DNA of 42,321 nt, taken from a virus. The notes under the pieces are model-generated. The model saw nothing but the letters and a program-made list of their open reading frames with translations. It was not told the origin of the DNA and searched no databases. Below are positions 30,714 through 39,572 of this stretch, in pieces (position 1 is the first letter of the stretch; each line of letters starts with the position of its first letter). Made by a program: the position numbers and the translations under genes. The stretch spans positions 1-42,321 of IMG/VR virus record IMGVR_UViG_3300031746_000055, one strand, 5' to 3'.

Positions 30714-30714
30714 A

Positions 30715-30888
30715 ATGGCTAATGCTACTATTGCATCATCTAAAAAAAATAAAGAAGAAGGAACTCTTATCCCAGAATGTTGGGCTATGAAATTTTATGG
30801 TTATACACTATTTGAAATTAAACAATTCATAGATTTTGGAAAGAGTAAAAATTTTGAACCTGAAAAGACAGTATTTGATAGAGAATAA
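30715..30888 (+). CDS. 57-residue protein
   Basis: An AAGGAAGGAG ribosome site precedes this frame (MANATIASSKKNKEEGTLIP...). The product is small with mixed charge, containing W-A-M-K-F-Y-G-Y-T-L-F-E-I-K-Q-F. It is the last gene before the terminator at 30915. Function unknown. Confidence 0.55.
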   Translation: MANATIASSKKNKEEGTLIPECWAMKFYGYTLFEIKQFIDFGKSKNFEPEKTVFDRE

Positions 30889-30914
30889 TTAGTTAGCGCA
30901 CCACCAGTTTACTG

Positions 30915-30957
30915 AAGGCGATAGTTAAGCAGTAATGCTTGATTATCGCCTTTTTTA
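30915..30957 (+). terminator. Nested Rho-independent terminator
   Basis: AAGGCGATA (30915-30923) pairs with TATCGCCTT (30944-30952), followed by T residues. Its loop holds AAGCA-GTAA-TGCTT (30927-30940). It separates the portal/peptidase unit from the scaffold/capsid unit. Confidence 0.8.
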
Positions 30958-31028
30958 TTTGTAACCAAAGGGAATAGCCGTAGCAAATAATGGTATTTGC
31001 GAAAGCACCCTATAAACAGGAGGTAAAG

Positions 31029-31967
31029 ATGTGGTGGAAATTGTTGTGGTCAATAATACTTGACCAAAGAGGAGAAGAACCCGGACTAGGTGCACCTGCT
31101 AGTGGAGAACCAGGAGCAGGAGAACCCCCGGAACCAATAGAACCAGGCGCAGGTGAACCCGGAGTAGGTGGAGAACCACCGGCAACACCCAAGTTTGGGG
31201 AATTCGGCGATGACCCAAATGAAGCCGCAGGAAAGCTTTTTGAAGCCCTTAACAAGACCAAAGGCGACTTTGACAACTTCAAGACTAAGGCTGGATTAAC
31301 CGAGAGGCATCTTGGTTCCATACGCAAAGCTCTTGAAGGATCAGGTATCCGTGCTATTGAAGATGAAACTAATCCTAATGGATATCGTCTTGAAGTAGCC
31401 ACAAAAGAGCCGAGGAAATCGCGCTTCACAGATGAGCACAAAGGATTGTTTGACGCTAAGGTTCTTGATGCAATGCGACTGCTTGTCCAGGATGTCTTTG
31501 ACGAGTCCTATGAAGGCAGAGAACGCATGAGCCAGGAACAGAAGCAGAAGATGCAGCAGTTTATGTCAGAAAAGCAAGAGGTTGAAGAATTGATGACTAG
31601 TTACTTTCCACAACTGGAAGGCCAGTTTAAGGATGGGAAAGCAACTAATCCAAACTTCAACAAAGCTTTCTATGACAGGGCAACTGAGATATGGGAGACC
31701 GATTACCGGAAAAATCCCTTGAAACAGTTGTCAGCTGCTCTGCGTGCTGCCAAAGAGTTAAACATCATACCACAGATGATTGAGGCCGCCAAGAAAGAGG
31801 GTGTAAAGATTGGCAAGGATGGAAAGAAAATCCTTGGCCCAGTCGGCGGAGGCGGTGCTCCTGCAAGTGGCGGTGGTTTCCGAAAGTTAAGCAAGGAGGA
31901 ATACCTTGCATTATCGCCAGAGAAGAAGTTGGAATACGATCAAGCAAATTTAAACCAAAAGAAATAA
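31029..31967 (+). CDS. Putative scaffolding protein with prepilin-like leader
   Basis: The 312-residue protein is placed directly before the capsid. The in-frame ATG at 30990 lacks a ribosome site; AGGAGGTAAAG just before 31029 fixes the start. Residues 1-15 (MWWKLLWSIILDQRG) form the DERG-type leader, followed by a low-complexity G/P/E-rich stretch to about residue 55. A helical region (EQKQKMQQFMSEKQEVEELM) and a C-terminal KLSKEEYLALSPEKK segment follow, the layout of scaffolds with a capsid-binding C-terminus. The unusual features are the leader and the Gly-Pro-Glu repeat. Scaffold function is inferred from position and composition. Confidence 0.65.
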   Translation: MWWKLLWSIILDQRGEEPGLGAPASGEPGAGEPPEPIEPGAGEPGVGGEPPATPKFGEFGDDPNEAAGKLFEALNKTKGDFDNFKTKAGLTERHLGSIRKALEGSGIRAIEDETNPNGYRLEVATKEPRKSRFTDEHKGLFDAKVLDAMRLLVQDVFDESYEGRERMSQEQKQKMQQFMSEKQEVEELMTSYFPQLEGQFKDGKATNPNFNKAFYDRATEIWETDYRKNPLKQLSAALRAAKELNIIPQMIEAAKKEGVKIGKDGKKILGPVGGGGAPASGGGFRKLSKEEYLALSPEKKLEYDQANLNQKK

Positions 31968-31976
31968 GGAGAGTAT

Positions 31977-33296
31977 ATGTTAGAACATCTAAAGAAATTC
32001 TTTCTTGCCATACTCCTTGATATTCGCGGATGGGACACAGAAATGTCGGTAACTGGGATTGCGGAAATTGATGCAGCTATCCCTGAATACTGGGGCGAGG
32101 GGATTATCGCCGACGGAAACCGCGAATCATTCTGGGGTTCATTGGCAGGCAAGGAAGGTTCGTTTATGCCTATTATTGATAAGACAGGCCCCTTAAAGGC
32201 AAAGGGCAACCAGATAACCTTTAATACCATCGAGCAACTGATGGGAACAGGGGTTACTGGTGAAAGTGTCTTGAAAGGCCAAGAAGAGAAACTTGGTATC
32301 GGTTCATTCACGGTAACAGCAGATGTGGTAAGGCATGCAGTCGCTGTAAGTAGAAAATCCACAATACAAGCCAATTTTAATGAAGTCCAGCAAGCACGGA
32401 CTCTACTTAAAGATTGGTGGTCAAGGAAACTTGACAATGATGTGTTCAGTTCCATCATTGACAGCACTGTGGTAAGCACTATCTATGCTAACAGCAAGAC
32501 TTCACAAGCAACTCTTAATACTACATCAGGCGATTACTTTGGGCCGACTGAGATTAATCTCATCCGTATGGCTCTTGTTCGCCAGGGAGCGATTCCCTTG
32601 CGCGTAACCAAGTCAAATGGAAGGACTATCCCGATTTACGGTATTGCTTATGGCGAAATGGAAGAGTATTACCTAAACCAGAATACATCCTTCGTCAATA
32701 CCGTGAAAGAAGCATGGGAGAGATTTAAGGGTTCAAAGGATATGCATCCGTTGTTTGAAGGCGCAGTAGGTATCTTCCGTAATATGGTGCTTTATCCATA
32801 TTACTCATTATTACCGATACCTCAAGGAACACCACTTAGGCCTGAAACAACCCTATCCGCAACACTTGCTACCAATGCTACTTCTGCTGTTGTAGGCGTA
32901 GCTGGTGATTCAAACACAAAGGCAAATTATACGCTTTTCTTTGCCACAACCGGTTCTTTGCAGATAGAAGATGAGATTCTAAGTTATAGTGCAAAGACTG
33001 TTTCAACTTTTACCGTTACCAGAGGTATATCAGGCACAACCGATGTTCAACATGTGGCGGGTACCCTTGTTACACAGAGAAATGTGTCAACGGTAGTTGG
33101 TTTCGGTGCGCAGGCAGTATTCAGGGCTATGCCTGAAGATGTTGAGCCGATTGGCGAGAAAGACGATTATGGCGAACAGATAGGGCTTGGAGTGCGCATC
33201 TATTATGGTCATAAAGTCCGGCCAGACAAACGGCGTGGTAAAGGCGCAAGCCTTGTAATTTGTAAATGTATTTCACCTAACCCAGGAACCATATAA
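31977..33296 (+). CDS. Major capsid protein, N4gp56-like, with leader and inserted domain
   Basis: The 439-residue protein has the N4gp56 major capsid character: 'AGKEGSFMPIIDKTGPLKAKGNQITF', 'LGIGSFTVTADVVRHAVAVSRK', 'SRKLDNDVFSSI' and a C-terminal 'GEQIGLGVRIYYGHKV'. Residues 1-18 (MLEHLKKFFLAILLDIRG) form the DERG-type leader; an AAGGAGAG ribosome site supports this start over the downstream Met23. About residues 289-367 (LRPETTLSATLAT ... GTLVTQRN) look like an inserted beta-sandwich, as seen on many phage virion surfaces. Capsid identity is well supported; leader cleavage is inference. Confidence 0.85.
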   Translation: MLEHLKKFFLAILLDIRGWDTEMSVTGIAEIDAAIPEYWGEGIIADGNRESFWGSLAGKEGSFMPIIDKTGPLKAKGNQITFNTIEQLMGTGVTGESVLKGQEEKLGIGSFTVTADVVRHAVAVSRKSTIQANFNEVQQARTLLKDWWSRKLDNDVFSSIIDSTVVSTIYANSKTSQATLNTTSGDYFGPTEINLIRMALVRQGAIPLRVTKSNGRTIPIYGIAYGEMEEYYLNQNTSFVNTVKEAWERFKGSKDMHPLFEGAVGIFRNMVLYPYYSLLPIPQGTPLRPETTLSATLATNATSAVVGVAGDSNTKANYTLFFATTGSLQIEDEILSYSAKTVSTFTVTRGISGTTDVQHVAGTLVTQRNVSTVVGFGAQAVFRAMPEDVEPIGEKDDYGEQIGLGVRIYYGHKVRPDKRRGKGASLVICKCISPNPGTI

Positions 33297-33309
33297 TCAG
33301 GAGGATAGA

Positions 33310-33828
33310 ATGATGAGAAAGTTATTTCTTATTGCCCTCTTGATTATGGCATTAGCAATACCTTCACTCTGTATGGCTGCCGATAATGCACATGCAATCG
33401 CAGTTAGCGGAGATATTGGTGAAGTTGTTGCTATCGCTGATGGATCAACAGGGAATTGTGCTGAAGTTGATTCAAGTGGTAATATAGCCGTAGAGATAAA
33501 GAACGACTCAAATACCGTGGTAGTTGATGCCGATGGTGCTGCGCTTACCGAAGAAATAACAAAGACTGTAGCTTATAAAACCGCTGATGGCGCGGCATAT
33601 AATGGGGCAGCGACGGTTTATGGTATGATATTGAGTAGTGCAACTGCAGGCGACGCAGCTTGCTTATACGATGCTGCAACGGCTACCGGAACACCAGTAT
33701 TTGACATAGTAGTTCTTGCTAACAGCACCACATCCTTTTATATTCCTGGAGGTGTTGCTTTTGCTACTGATGTCTATGTTGATGTTATCGGAACAGCTCC
33801 GAGAGTTATGGTTATTTACGATCACTAA
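33310..33828 (+). CDS. Secreted-type small protein downstream of the capsid
   Basis: The 172-residue product has a clear Sec signal peptide (MMRKLFLIALLIMALAIPSL, likely cleaved after CMA before ADN) and a beta-rich Gly/Ala-rich remainder (AVSGDIGEVVAIADGSTGN, TPVFDIVVLANSTTSFYI), like capsid-decoration proteins. A decoration protein with a signal peptide would be odd; a periplasmic or surface protein is the alternative. An AGGAGGATAG ribosome site precedes the ATG. It is followed by a terminator. Confidence 0.7.
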   Translation: MMRKLFLIALLIMALAIPSLCMAADNAHAIAVSGDIGEVVAIADGSTGNCAEVDSSGNIAVEIKNDSNTVVVDADGAALTEEITKTVAYKTADGAAYNGAATVYGMILSSATAGDAACLYDAATATGTPVFDIVVLANSTTSFYIPGGVAFATDVYVDVIGTAPRVMVIYDH

Positions 33829-33837
33829 TTTAGAGGG

Positions 33838-33869
33838 AATGGGGTCGGAAGAAATTCCGGCCCCATTTT
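33838..33869 (+). terminator. Strong Rho-independent terminator after the capsid unit
   Basis: A stem of about 13 bp, AATGGGGTCGGAA (33838-33850) with TTCCGGCCCCATT (33855-33867), has one G-T wobble and a GAAA loop and runs into TTTT. It ends the scaffold/capsid transcript. Confidence 0.8.
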
Positions 33870-33873
33870 AATA

Positions 33874-34905
33874 ATGGTAAACAAAGCATTAAAGATAATC
33901 TTGTTTCTTACTCCCTTAGTTTACTTAAGGGGGATTACCCCTAATGTATTTGATATTATGGTATTCCACTTAAGTGTTATCGCATTATTCTTGGCCTCCT
34001 TGTTTGATACCCCAAAACGTGAGTTTAAATTTAATAAAGAACTATTCTATTTACTTATTTTGTGTTTTTTAAACATAGCATTATCGCAGTTCAATGTGTA
34101 TGTATTGAACGCAACGGTAAATTTATTCCTTGCCATTATAGGAATTTTTGTAATCGTAAAATATGTGGATGATATAAAGGGGATGTATAAAATAATCCTC
34201 CTATCCGGTTTAATCAATGTTTTAATCTATCTTATCCAATACCTCGGCTATAACCCCTTTACCCCCGATAGTGGAAATAACGGGGGAATGTTGCATAACA
34301 GCCCAAGGCTGGCAAATTATTTATCTTTAATCCTGCCGATGTGCGACATACCCTTTGCTATTATTTGTATTATAGTAAGTGTCCTGATAAAACAGAAAGT
34401 TTTAATATTTATTTCCAGTTTATTCTTATTATTAAAAACCAAGAATAAAAAATTGATACTGGGGTTTCTGCCAGTCCTACCGATACTTTTACTTTTTTAT
34501 CCGGAAGGCAGGTCGTTCTTCTATAAGACAGGGCATATCTCTGTCAGGTTAGAAACATACAAAAATGTGATAACTGGTTTTCTCGTCCATCCCCTGTCCG
34601 GTTTCGGATTGGGCGTATTCCCGTGGGGTCAAGATAAAATTCCACAAGGAGTGGATGCTGTTATTTACAGTAGTGTCCTGCAGTTTATCTGCGGTCTTGG
34701 GATACTATCTCTGTTCTGGTTATTTTTTGTAATAAAGAAAAATTTTAAGTTTAGTTATTCAGTTTCGGCAATATCAATAACAATCTTTGCCATATTATCC
34801 GCATTTGAATACACAATAGAGATACCAAAATTATGGCTTATTATAATGACGATAATCTCATTTTATTTAATAGAGAAAACAAAAAAGGAGGGTGTGATAT
34901 GTTAG
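33874..34905 (+). CDS. O-antigen ligase / polymerase-like membrane protein
   Basis: The 343-residue product is polytopic, with about ten hydrophobic segments. Its signature is in the last third: V-R-L-E-T-Y-K-N-V-I followed by H-P-L-S-G-F-G-L-G-V-F (about residues 222-250), the conserved periplasmic-loop pattern of WaaL/Wzy-type enzymes (R ... W/Y ... hPl.G.G.G.f). It could change host surface polysaccharide during infection. It has no ribosome site before its ATG, just after the terminator, so expression may be low. It interrupts the structural gene series. Confidence 0.75.
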   Translation: MVNKALKIILFLTPLVYLRGITPNVFDIMVFHLSVIALFLASLFDTPKREFKFNKELFYLLILCFLNIALSQFNVYVLNATVNLFLAIIGIFVIVKYVDDIKGMYKIILLSGLINVLIYLIQYLGYNPFTPDSGNNGGMLHNSPRLANYLSLILPMCDIPFAIICIIVSVLIKQKVLIFISSLFLLLKTKNKKLILGFLPVLPILLLFYPEGRSFFYKTGHISVRLETYKNVITGFLVHPLSGFGLGVFPWGQDKIPQGVDAVIYSSVLQFICGLGILSLFWLFFVIKKNFKFSYSVSAISITIFAILSAFEYTIEIPKLWLIIMTIISFYLIEKTKKEGVIC

Positions 34906-35147
34906 TTAAATACATCGGGCATGATCCATTGTTGTTGACAGAATACAACGGAAAGAAGTATGCGTTCCATAAGAACCAACCGGTAGAGATAGACGAGAAG
35001 ATTTTTAAGGAAATAATTCTCTCCGGTCATATCAGTTCTGTAGATGTGGTGGTTGTGGAGACCCCAAAGGTTGTGGAGAAACCAAAGGAGACTCTCATAG
35101 AAAAAGCAAGGGCAATTATAAAGCCGAAAGGTAAAAAAAGAAGATGA
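34899..35147 (+). CDS. Small structural-region protein
   Basis: The ATG at 34899 has an AAAAAGGAGGGTGTG ribosome site, better than the in-frame ATG at 34833. The 82-residue product contains V-K-Y-I-G-H-D-P-L-L-L-T-E-Y-N-G and 'FHKNQPVEIDEKI', a small beta fold, with a basic C-terminal tail (KARAIIKPKGKKRR). Similar short proteins occur in phage head/tail operons. Function unknown. Confidence 0.6.
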   Translation: MLVKYIGHDPLLLTEYNGKKYAFHKNQPVEIDEKIFKEIILSGHISSVDVVVVETPKVVEKPKETLIEKARAIIKPKGKKRR

Positions 35148-35488
35148 GGACTAACCGACATTCGGATAAACAGTTTCCTGTCAAGGTAGCGGAAGAACTC
35201 TATGATATTTATGATTTTGTAAACAGTTTTACAGTAGCCGACTCTACCACGGATTATGACCTAAAGACCCAGCAGGCAACCGCCTTTAAGAACTTATCGC
35301 AGGCGTGGCTAGTGATTATCTGGACAGACCAGGATATAACTATTAAGTTTAACTCAACTTCCAATCCGGCAATCACTGTTCCTGCAGGCGAAAGCCCTTT
35401 TGAATTCAGGAATATCATCGAGGTATCAAATATCTATATTACCAATGCTTCCGGTTCAACGGCAAATATAAAGGTGATGTTGGTATGA
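35144..35488 (+). CDS. Small beta-rich virion-like protein
   Basis: The 114-residue product overlaps the preceding stop by four bases. Its second half (ITVPAGESPFEFRNIIEV, 'YITNASGSTANIKVML') is typical of small phage decoration or head-fibre-like proteins. No leader is present. Confidence 0.6.
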   Translation: MRTNRHSDKQFPVKVAEELYDIYDFVNSFTVADSTTDYDLKTQQATAFKNLSQAWLVIIWTDQDITIKFNSTSNPAITVPAGESPFEFRNIIEVSNIYITNASGSTANIKVMLV

Positions 35489-36306
35489 GCGAGGCACTTG
35501 ATTTCATAAAGAATTTTGAGGATTTACTTAAAGCAAACGAAATAGAACAACGCAAGACCACTTCCTTAAAAAGTGTAAAAGAGGCACTTGACAAGGAAGT
35601 CGTGGAATTACTTGCAAAGAAAAAAAGGATAGAACAACAGACAGAGGAAAAATTATCTCTTTGTGATAAGGAACTCTCCGAACGCAATGAAAATATGGAG
35701 AGGAACTTTGAGGCGGAAAGAATCCGGATTGTTACTTTAAGTGAGAAACTAGACAAGCAAAGAACAGAATCAGAGCAAAGAGAGGCAGATATAAGACACA
35801 AGGAATCCGTAGCAAACGAAAGGGAACGCCTATTAACCGAAAGAGAACATAGGTTAGATCATAAGGAAGTTGACCTGCTGACCAAGGAAGAACAGATAAA
35901 GAATGATAACCAAACCATCGCTGCTGCCAATATGGGAATACAGAGGCAACTTCAAACCATAGAGGAGCAATTGAAGGGCATAGGAGAGGCAAGGCAAGGC
36001 ATACAGGATAACCAGGCAGAACTTAGGAAGCAACAATCTGCTATACGAGAGGCAAGGGAAAAGTTAGAACTTGAAACAACAAACCTTGAAACCGAGAAAA
36101 AAGAAATAACCAAGAGCAAGGAAGAATTAGAGTCGGCTCAAATCAAATTATCGGAAGCCAATAAACTAGTTGATGCGGAGAGATTTATTCTAGATAAGCA
36201 GAAAAAGGATAATCTTGATAAGGAGAACGCACTTAAGGCAATGCAGGTGGAAATGGATTTTAAGTTAGCGCAATTTAAGAGGAAGTATGAAAAAGATAAT
36301 AAGTAG
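35485..36306 (+). CDS. Long coiled-coil protein
   Basis: The 273-residue product is almost entirely charged coiled coil, rich in K/E/R/Q with regular heptads (e.g. EQREADIRHKESVANERERL). It has neither a membrane segment nor a catalytic motif. Just before the fibre genes, it could be a fibre chaperone, a spacer or a virion-length determinant; there is no tape-measure hydrophobic region. It overlaps the next gene by 20 bases. Confidence 0.6.
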   Translation: MSEALDFIKNFEDLLKANEIEQRKTTSLKSVKEALDKEVVELLAKKKRIEQQTEEKLSLCDKELSERNENMERNFEAERIRIVTLSEKLDKQRTESEQREADIRHKESVANERERLLTEREHRLDHKEVDLLTKEEQIKNDNQTIAAANMGIQRQLQTIEEQLKGIGEARQGIQDNQAELRKQQSAIREAREKLELETTNLETEKKEITKSKEELESAQIKLSEANKLVDAERFILDKQKKDNLDKENALKAMQVEMDFKLAQFKRKYEKDNK

Positions 36307-38644
36307 TGTCATTATATTTTTATTAAGCGTAGGTCTTGCCTTTGCCGATGTGGCTAGTAAAAATCCTATTCTCCAAGATGAGGGAACAACTGTTGCAGGT
36401 AGTGGTCGCATACTTAACTTTACTGGCGCAGGGGTAGCGGTAACTTTTGCGGGTGGTAAATATGTGATTACGATTGGCGGTGGTGCTGGTGGCAACTCTT
36501 GGACAGCCGCAGGTGATAGTGGCACTCCATTTTTAGTAGGTGATACTGCTGAAACCGTAACCTTGAAAGGCGCAGGGGGTAATTCTGTATCTGCTGCGAG
36601 TAATGTTTGGACTGTTACTTGGTCATCTTCAGGATTAACTTGGGCAGGTAATGTTATAGGGAATACTAAGGGCGGCCTTGGATCAGATACTTCGACCTGG
36701 ACAGGCATTGCAAATGTAAATAGTGGCACCTGGACAGTAATAAGTATGGGTTCAGCTAATCAGATTTTGGCGGTCAATGGTGCTGGAACGGGCTATAACT
36801 GGACTGCTGACGCTGTTGGGGGCGCAGGAGCAAGCACCTGGACTATGACTGGCGATGCTGGCACTGACCAATTAGTTGAAGATACGAATACAGTAAAATT
36901 AGCTGGTGGAACAGGGATTACTACGGTGGTAGGTGCAACCGATACTTGGACAATCAACTCTACATTAGGAGTAAGTATTTCCGCTGCTGAAATGGCTAAT
37001 GAAGATCACGGAGATATGGGCTGGACTGCTGGGGTAGGATATGTTGATGATGATAGCCACGCCCATACAGCTTCTACCATTTCAGGATTAGGCACTGATG
37101 ATATTTCAGGTCTTGATATTTCAGCCGATACCAATTTAGCAGTAACTGCCCCGATAGTTTTGACTGATGATACTATTTCTATTCCCAAAGCCGATACCAC
37201 CACTAACGGTTATCTCTGGAGCACGGACTGGAACACTTTTAACGATAAGATGGCCGGGACTTTGGCTAAAGACTTAGTTACAACTGCTCCTCTTACGGGA
37301 GGCACAGACAATATTTTACCAGGAGCAGATGCAGATATTACAATAGCCATTCCTGTTGCAACTACATCAACTAATGGTTACTTATGGTCAACAGATTGGA
37401 CTACATTTAATGCTAAACAAGCCGCAATCGCCAATTATGTCGGAACTGTTGCGGATGGAACAGGAATAGATGGGACTGCATCAGGTGCAGGTTCTACTTA
37501 TACGCCTACCTTTGACGCTACCGAATTAGGAAATCTCATTTGGGGTTCTGGTGCAGGTATTGTTTGGACTATTGATTTGGCTACTGATGTAGCGATTACC
37601 TGGACTACCGCAAAAACGACCTTTTCGGGAACAGTGGATGCTACGACACTTACCGAAGGCACAAATGCTGTCTATAACTCCACAGAAGTTCCAGGTGGTG
37701 AATTAGGCGGGACATTCGCTTCATTTACCATAGATGACAGCGTAGCAGTAACCTCTTGGAACTTAACCACTCCTACCATTACCACAAGTTTAACTACTTC
37801 TACACCGACTACGCTTTCAGCCGCCGAATTAGACCGACTGGACGGATTGGCTGGAATAATTGCAACTGATGCCACTGCTTGCACAGATTTGGAAGGCGTA
37901 GGCTTAGCCATAGATACGGCAGTGCTCAAATTTGCTCCTGCCGAAGTTATTGCTCCTACTTGGGGGGCTGGAGCTCAGCAAGTATGGACTTTTGATTTAG
38001 CAACAGATTATGCAATGACTTGGACGACTTCCTTATTAACTTTATCTCACGGACTTACTGTTTCAGGAACGACCACAGTAGGCACTCTTGCAGGCACGAT
38101 AGACGCTGGCGGGGCGACTTCTCTTGAAATTCCTAATGGCACTGCTGATGTTGCTCTTGGTGCGGCGGGGCAAATACATCTTAACACTACTGATGAACAA
38201 TTATCCTTTCATTCTGCCGCAGACGGGGAAATATCAGGCGAAGCAAGTATATCTTTATTAAGACATATAACCGCAACCTTTGACCCTTCTGGTTACTATG
38301 ACCAAGAAACTACTTATAGGGTATTGCCATTATTTACAGTTAAGGATGATGCGCCTGAAGGCATTACTATAACTGAATGGAAAATGAATTATGTCAAAGG
38401 CGACCCCACAACTGAACTTGACTGCGACTTGATGTGTGATACGACTCCAGATTATAACCCTGCGGCAGGGGCAACGGTAATGGATGTCTTGGATACGACT
38501 ACAGGTGCTTCTACCGCTGATACAGGATTTGATAGTGCTACTTGTGCAAATGGGGCAAATGTTTATTTAAGGATTGGAGCTGATCCGACAGATGCGTTGG
38601 TGATAGTTACATTTGACCTCTGGTTCTATAACGAGGAGGATTAA
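36287..38644 (+). CDS. Large fibre-like protein with Sec signal peptide
   Basis: The 785-residue product starts with a signal peptide ([20 protein letters not shown], cleavage before DVASK). The rest is repetitive, T/G/A-rich and beta-structured like phage fibres. A 'WTxxGDxGTxxLVxDTxxTVxL' module recurs near residues 69 and 182, a '[14 protein letters not shown]' element near 306 and 363, and an '[18 protein letters not shown]' segment. The C-terminal ~130 residues form a distinct globular domain. It probably recognises the host surface. A signal peptide on a tail fibre is unexpected. Confidence 0.75.
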   Translation: MKKIISSVIIFLLSVGLAFADVASKNPILQDEGTTVAGSGRILNFTGAGVAVTFAGGKYVITIGGGAGGNSWTAAGDSGTPFLVGDTAETVTLKGAGGNSVSAASNVWTVTWSSSGLTWAGNVIGNTKGGLGSDTSTWTGIANVNSGTWTVISMGSANQILAVNGAGTGYNWTADAVGGAGASTWTMTGDAGTDQLVEDTNTVKLAGGTGITTVVGATDTWTINSTLGVSISAAEMANEDHGDMGWTAGVGYVDDDSHAHTASTISGLGTDDISGLDISADTNLAVTAPIVLTDDTISIPKADTTTNGYLWSTDWNTFNDKMAGTLAKDLVTTAPLTGGTDNILPGADADITIAIPVATTSTNGYLWSTDWTTFNAKQAAIANYVGTVADGTGIDGTASGAGSTYTPTFDATELGNLIWGSGAGIVWTIDLATDVAITWTTAKTTFSGTVDATTLTEGTNAVYNSTEVPGGELGGTFASFTIDDSVAVTSWNLTTPTITTSLTTSTPTTLSAAELDRLDGLAGIIATDATACTDLEGVGLAIDTAVLKFAPAEVIAPTWGAGAQQVWTFDLATDYAMTWTTSLLTLSHGLTVSGTTTVGTLAGTIDAGGATSLEIPNGTADVALGAAGQIHLNTTDEQLSFHSAADGEISGEASISLLRHITATFDPSGYYDQETTYRVLPLFTVKDDAPEGITITEWKMNYVKGDPTTELDCDLMCDTTPDYNPAAGATVMDVLDTTTGASTADTGFDSATCANGANVYLRIGADPTDALVIVTFDLWFYNEED

Positions 38645-38645
38645 T

Positions 38646-39572
38646 ATGAAAAAACTAATTTTTGTTATTGCACTCTTGTTATTACCGACCTTTGCTTTTG
38701 CTAAAACATATCCTGAATCATTAAATAAAGTTTATAAGACAGATGGTTCTGGAGTTGTGGGTTGGCGTGATGATGCTACAGGTGGCGGTGGCAATAACTG
38801 GACAATGACGGGTGATAGTGGAACAGACCAACTAATTGGCGATGCCGCTGAAACTGTTAGTTTAAAAGGTGGGACAGGAATATCTACTACAGTAGGAGCA
38901 ACTAATACTTGGACTATAACCTCCAGTTTAGGCACATCTGTAGACTTAACTTCTGAAGTAACGGACAACCTTCCTGTAACTAATCTCAACTCTGGGACAA
39001 GTGCTTCATCGTCTACTTACTGGCGAGGGGATGGGACTTGGGTAACTCCAGGTGGAGGGAATGATGCCCGCCTTATAATGGATGCCCTAACCACTGGCGA
39101 ACAATTTGATGTTACCGCCTCTACTACACTTGTTGAAATCACCAATTTATCGCAGACTTTAGCCGCTGGCACTTATACTTTTCGGTATGATATAATTTAT
39201 CGTTCAAATCAGGCAACTGAAGGTGTCAGGTATGCAGTCAATTATACTGGCACAAATGGGGCTTTTGTTTGGAACTGGAGATGGGCGGACTTAGCCGCTA
39301 CCGCCTCAACTGCTGTTCCAGACCAAGACGATGTTGATGCCGCTGGTAATGTATTGGGAAACTTCCAATCCCGTGCAAAAAGCACCACAACAAGAGGTGT
39401 AACTCTTTCCGTGGATACAATAAACGCAGATATGTATATTGTTATTGAAGGTGTGTTTGTAGCGACTGGAGCTGGTGATTTAGAATTGTGGACAGCAAAT
39501 GAAACGACCACAGCAGGATATACTGTTTCAACAATGATAGGGACGAGCGTAATGATTCATAAAACTAAATGA
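38646..39572 (+). CDS. Second fibre-like protein with Sec signal peptide
   Basis: An AGGAGGATTAAT ribosome site fixes the start at 38646, not the in-frame ATG at 38613. The 308-residue product has a signal peptide ([19 protein letters not shown], cleavage before KTYPES). Near residue 50 it repeats the '[13 protein letters not shown]...TVSLKGGTG' module of the upstream fibre. The C-terminal half is a separate beta-rich domain. It is probably a fibre or adhesin paralogue arisen by module exchange. Confidence 0.75.
   Translation: MKKLIFVIALLLLPTFAFAKTYPESLNKVYKTDGSGVVGWRDDATGGGGNNWTMTGDSGTDQLIGDAAETVSLKGGTGISTTVGATNTWTITSSLGTSVDLTSEVTDNLPVTNLNSGTSASSSTYWRGDGTWVTPGGGNDARLIMDALTTGEQFDVTASTTLVEITNLSQTLAAGTYTFRYDIIYRSNQATEGVRYAVNYTGTNGAFVWNWRWADLAATASTAVPDQDDVDAAGNVLGNFQSRAKSTTTRGVTLSVDTINADMYIVIEGVFVATGAGDLELWTANETTTAGYTVSTMIGTSVMIHKTK

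Noticed and set aside
31940-32479. Long open frame on the minus strand through the capsid gene
   Set aside because: It is a shadow of the capsid frame with low-complexity Ser/Ile/Pro composition and no ribosome site or promoter.
364-33296. The leader-bearing proteins as pilins
   Set aside because: Apart from the leader they look like adaptor, fibre, scaffold, internal protein and capsid; only 4975 has the following hydrophobic helix of a prepilin.
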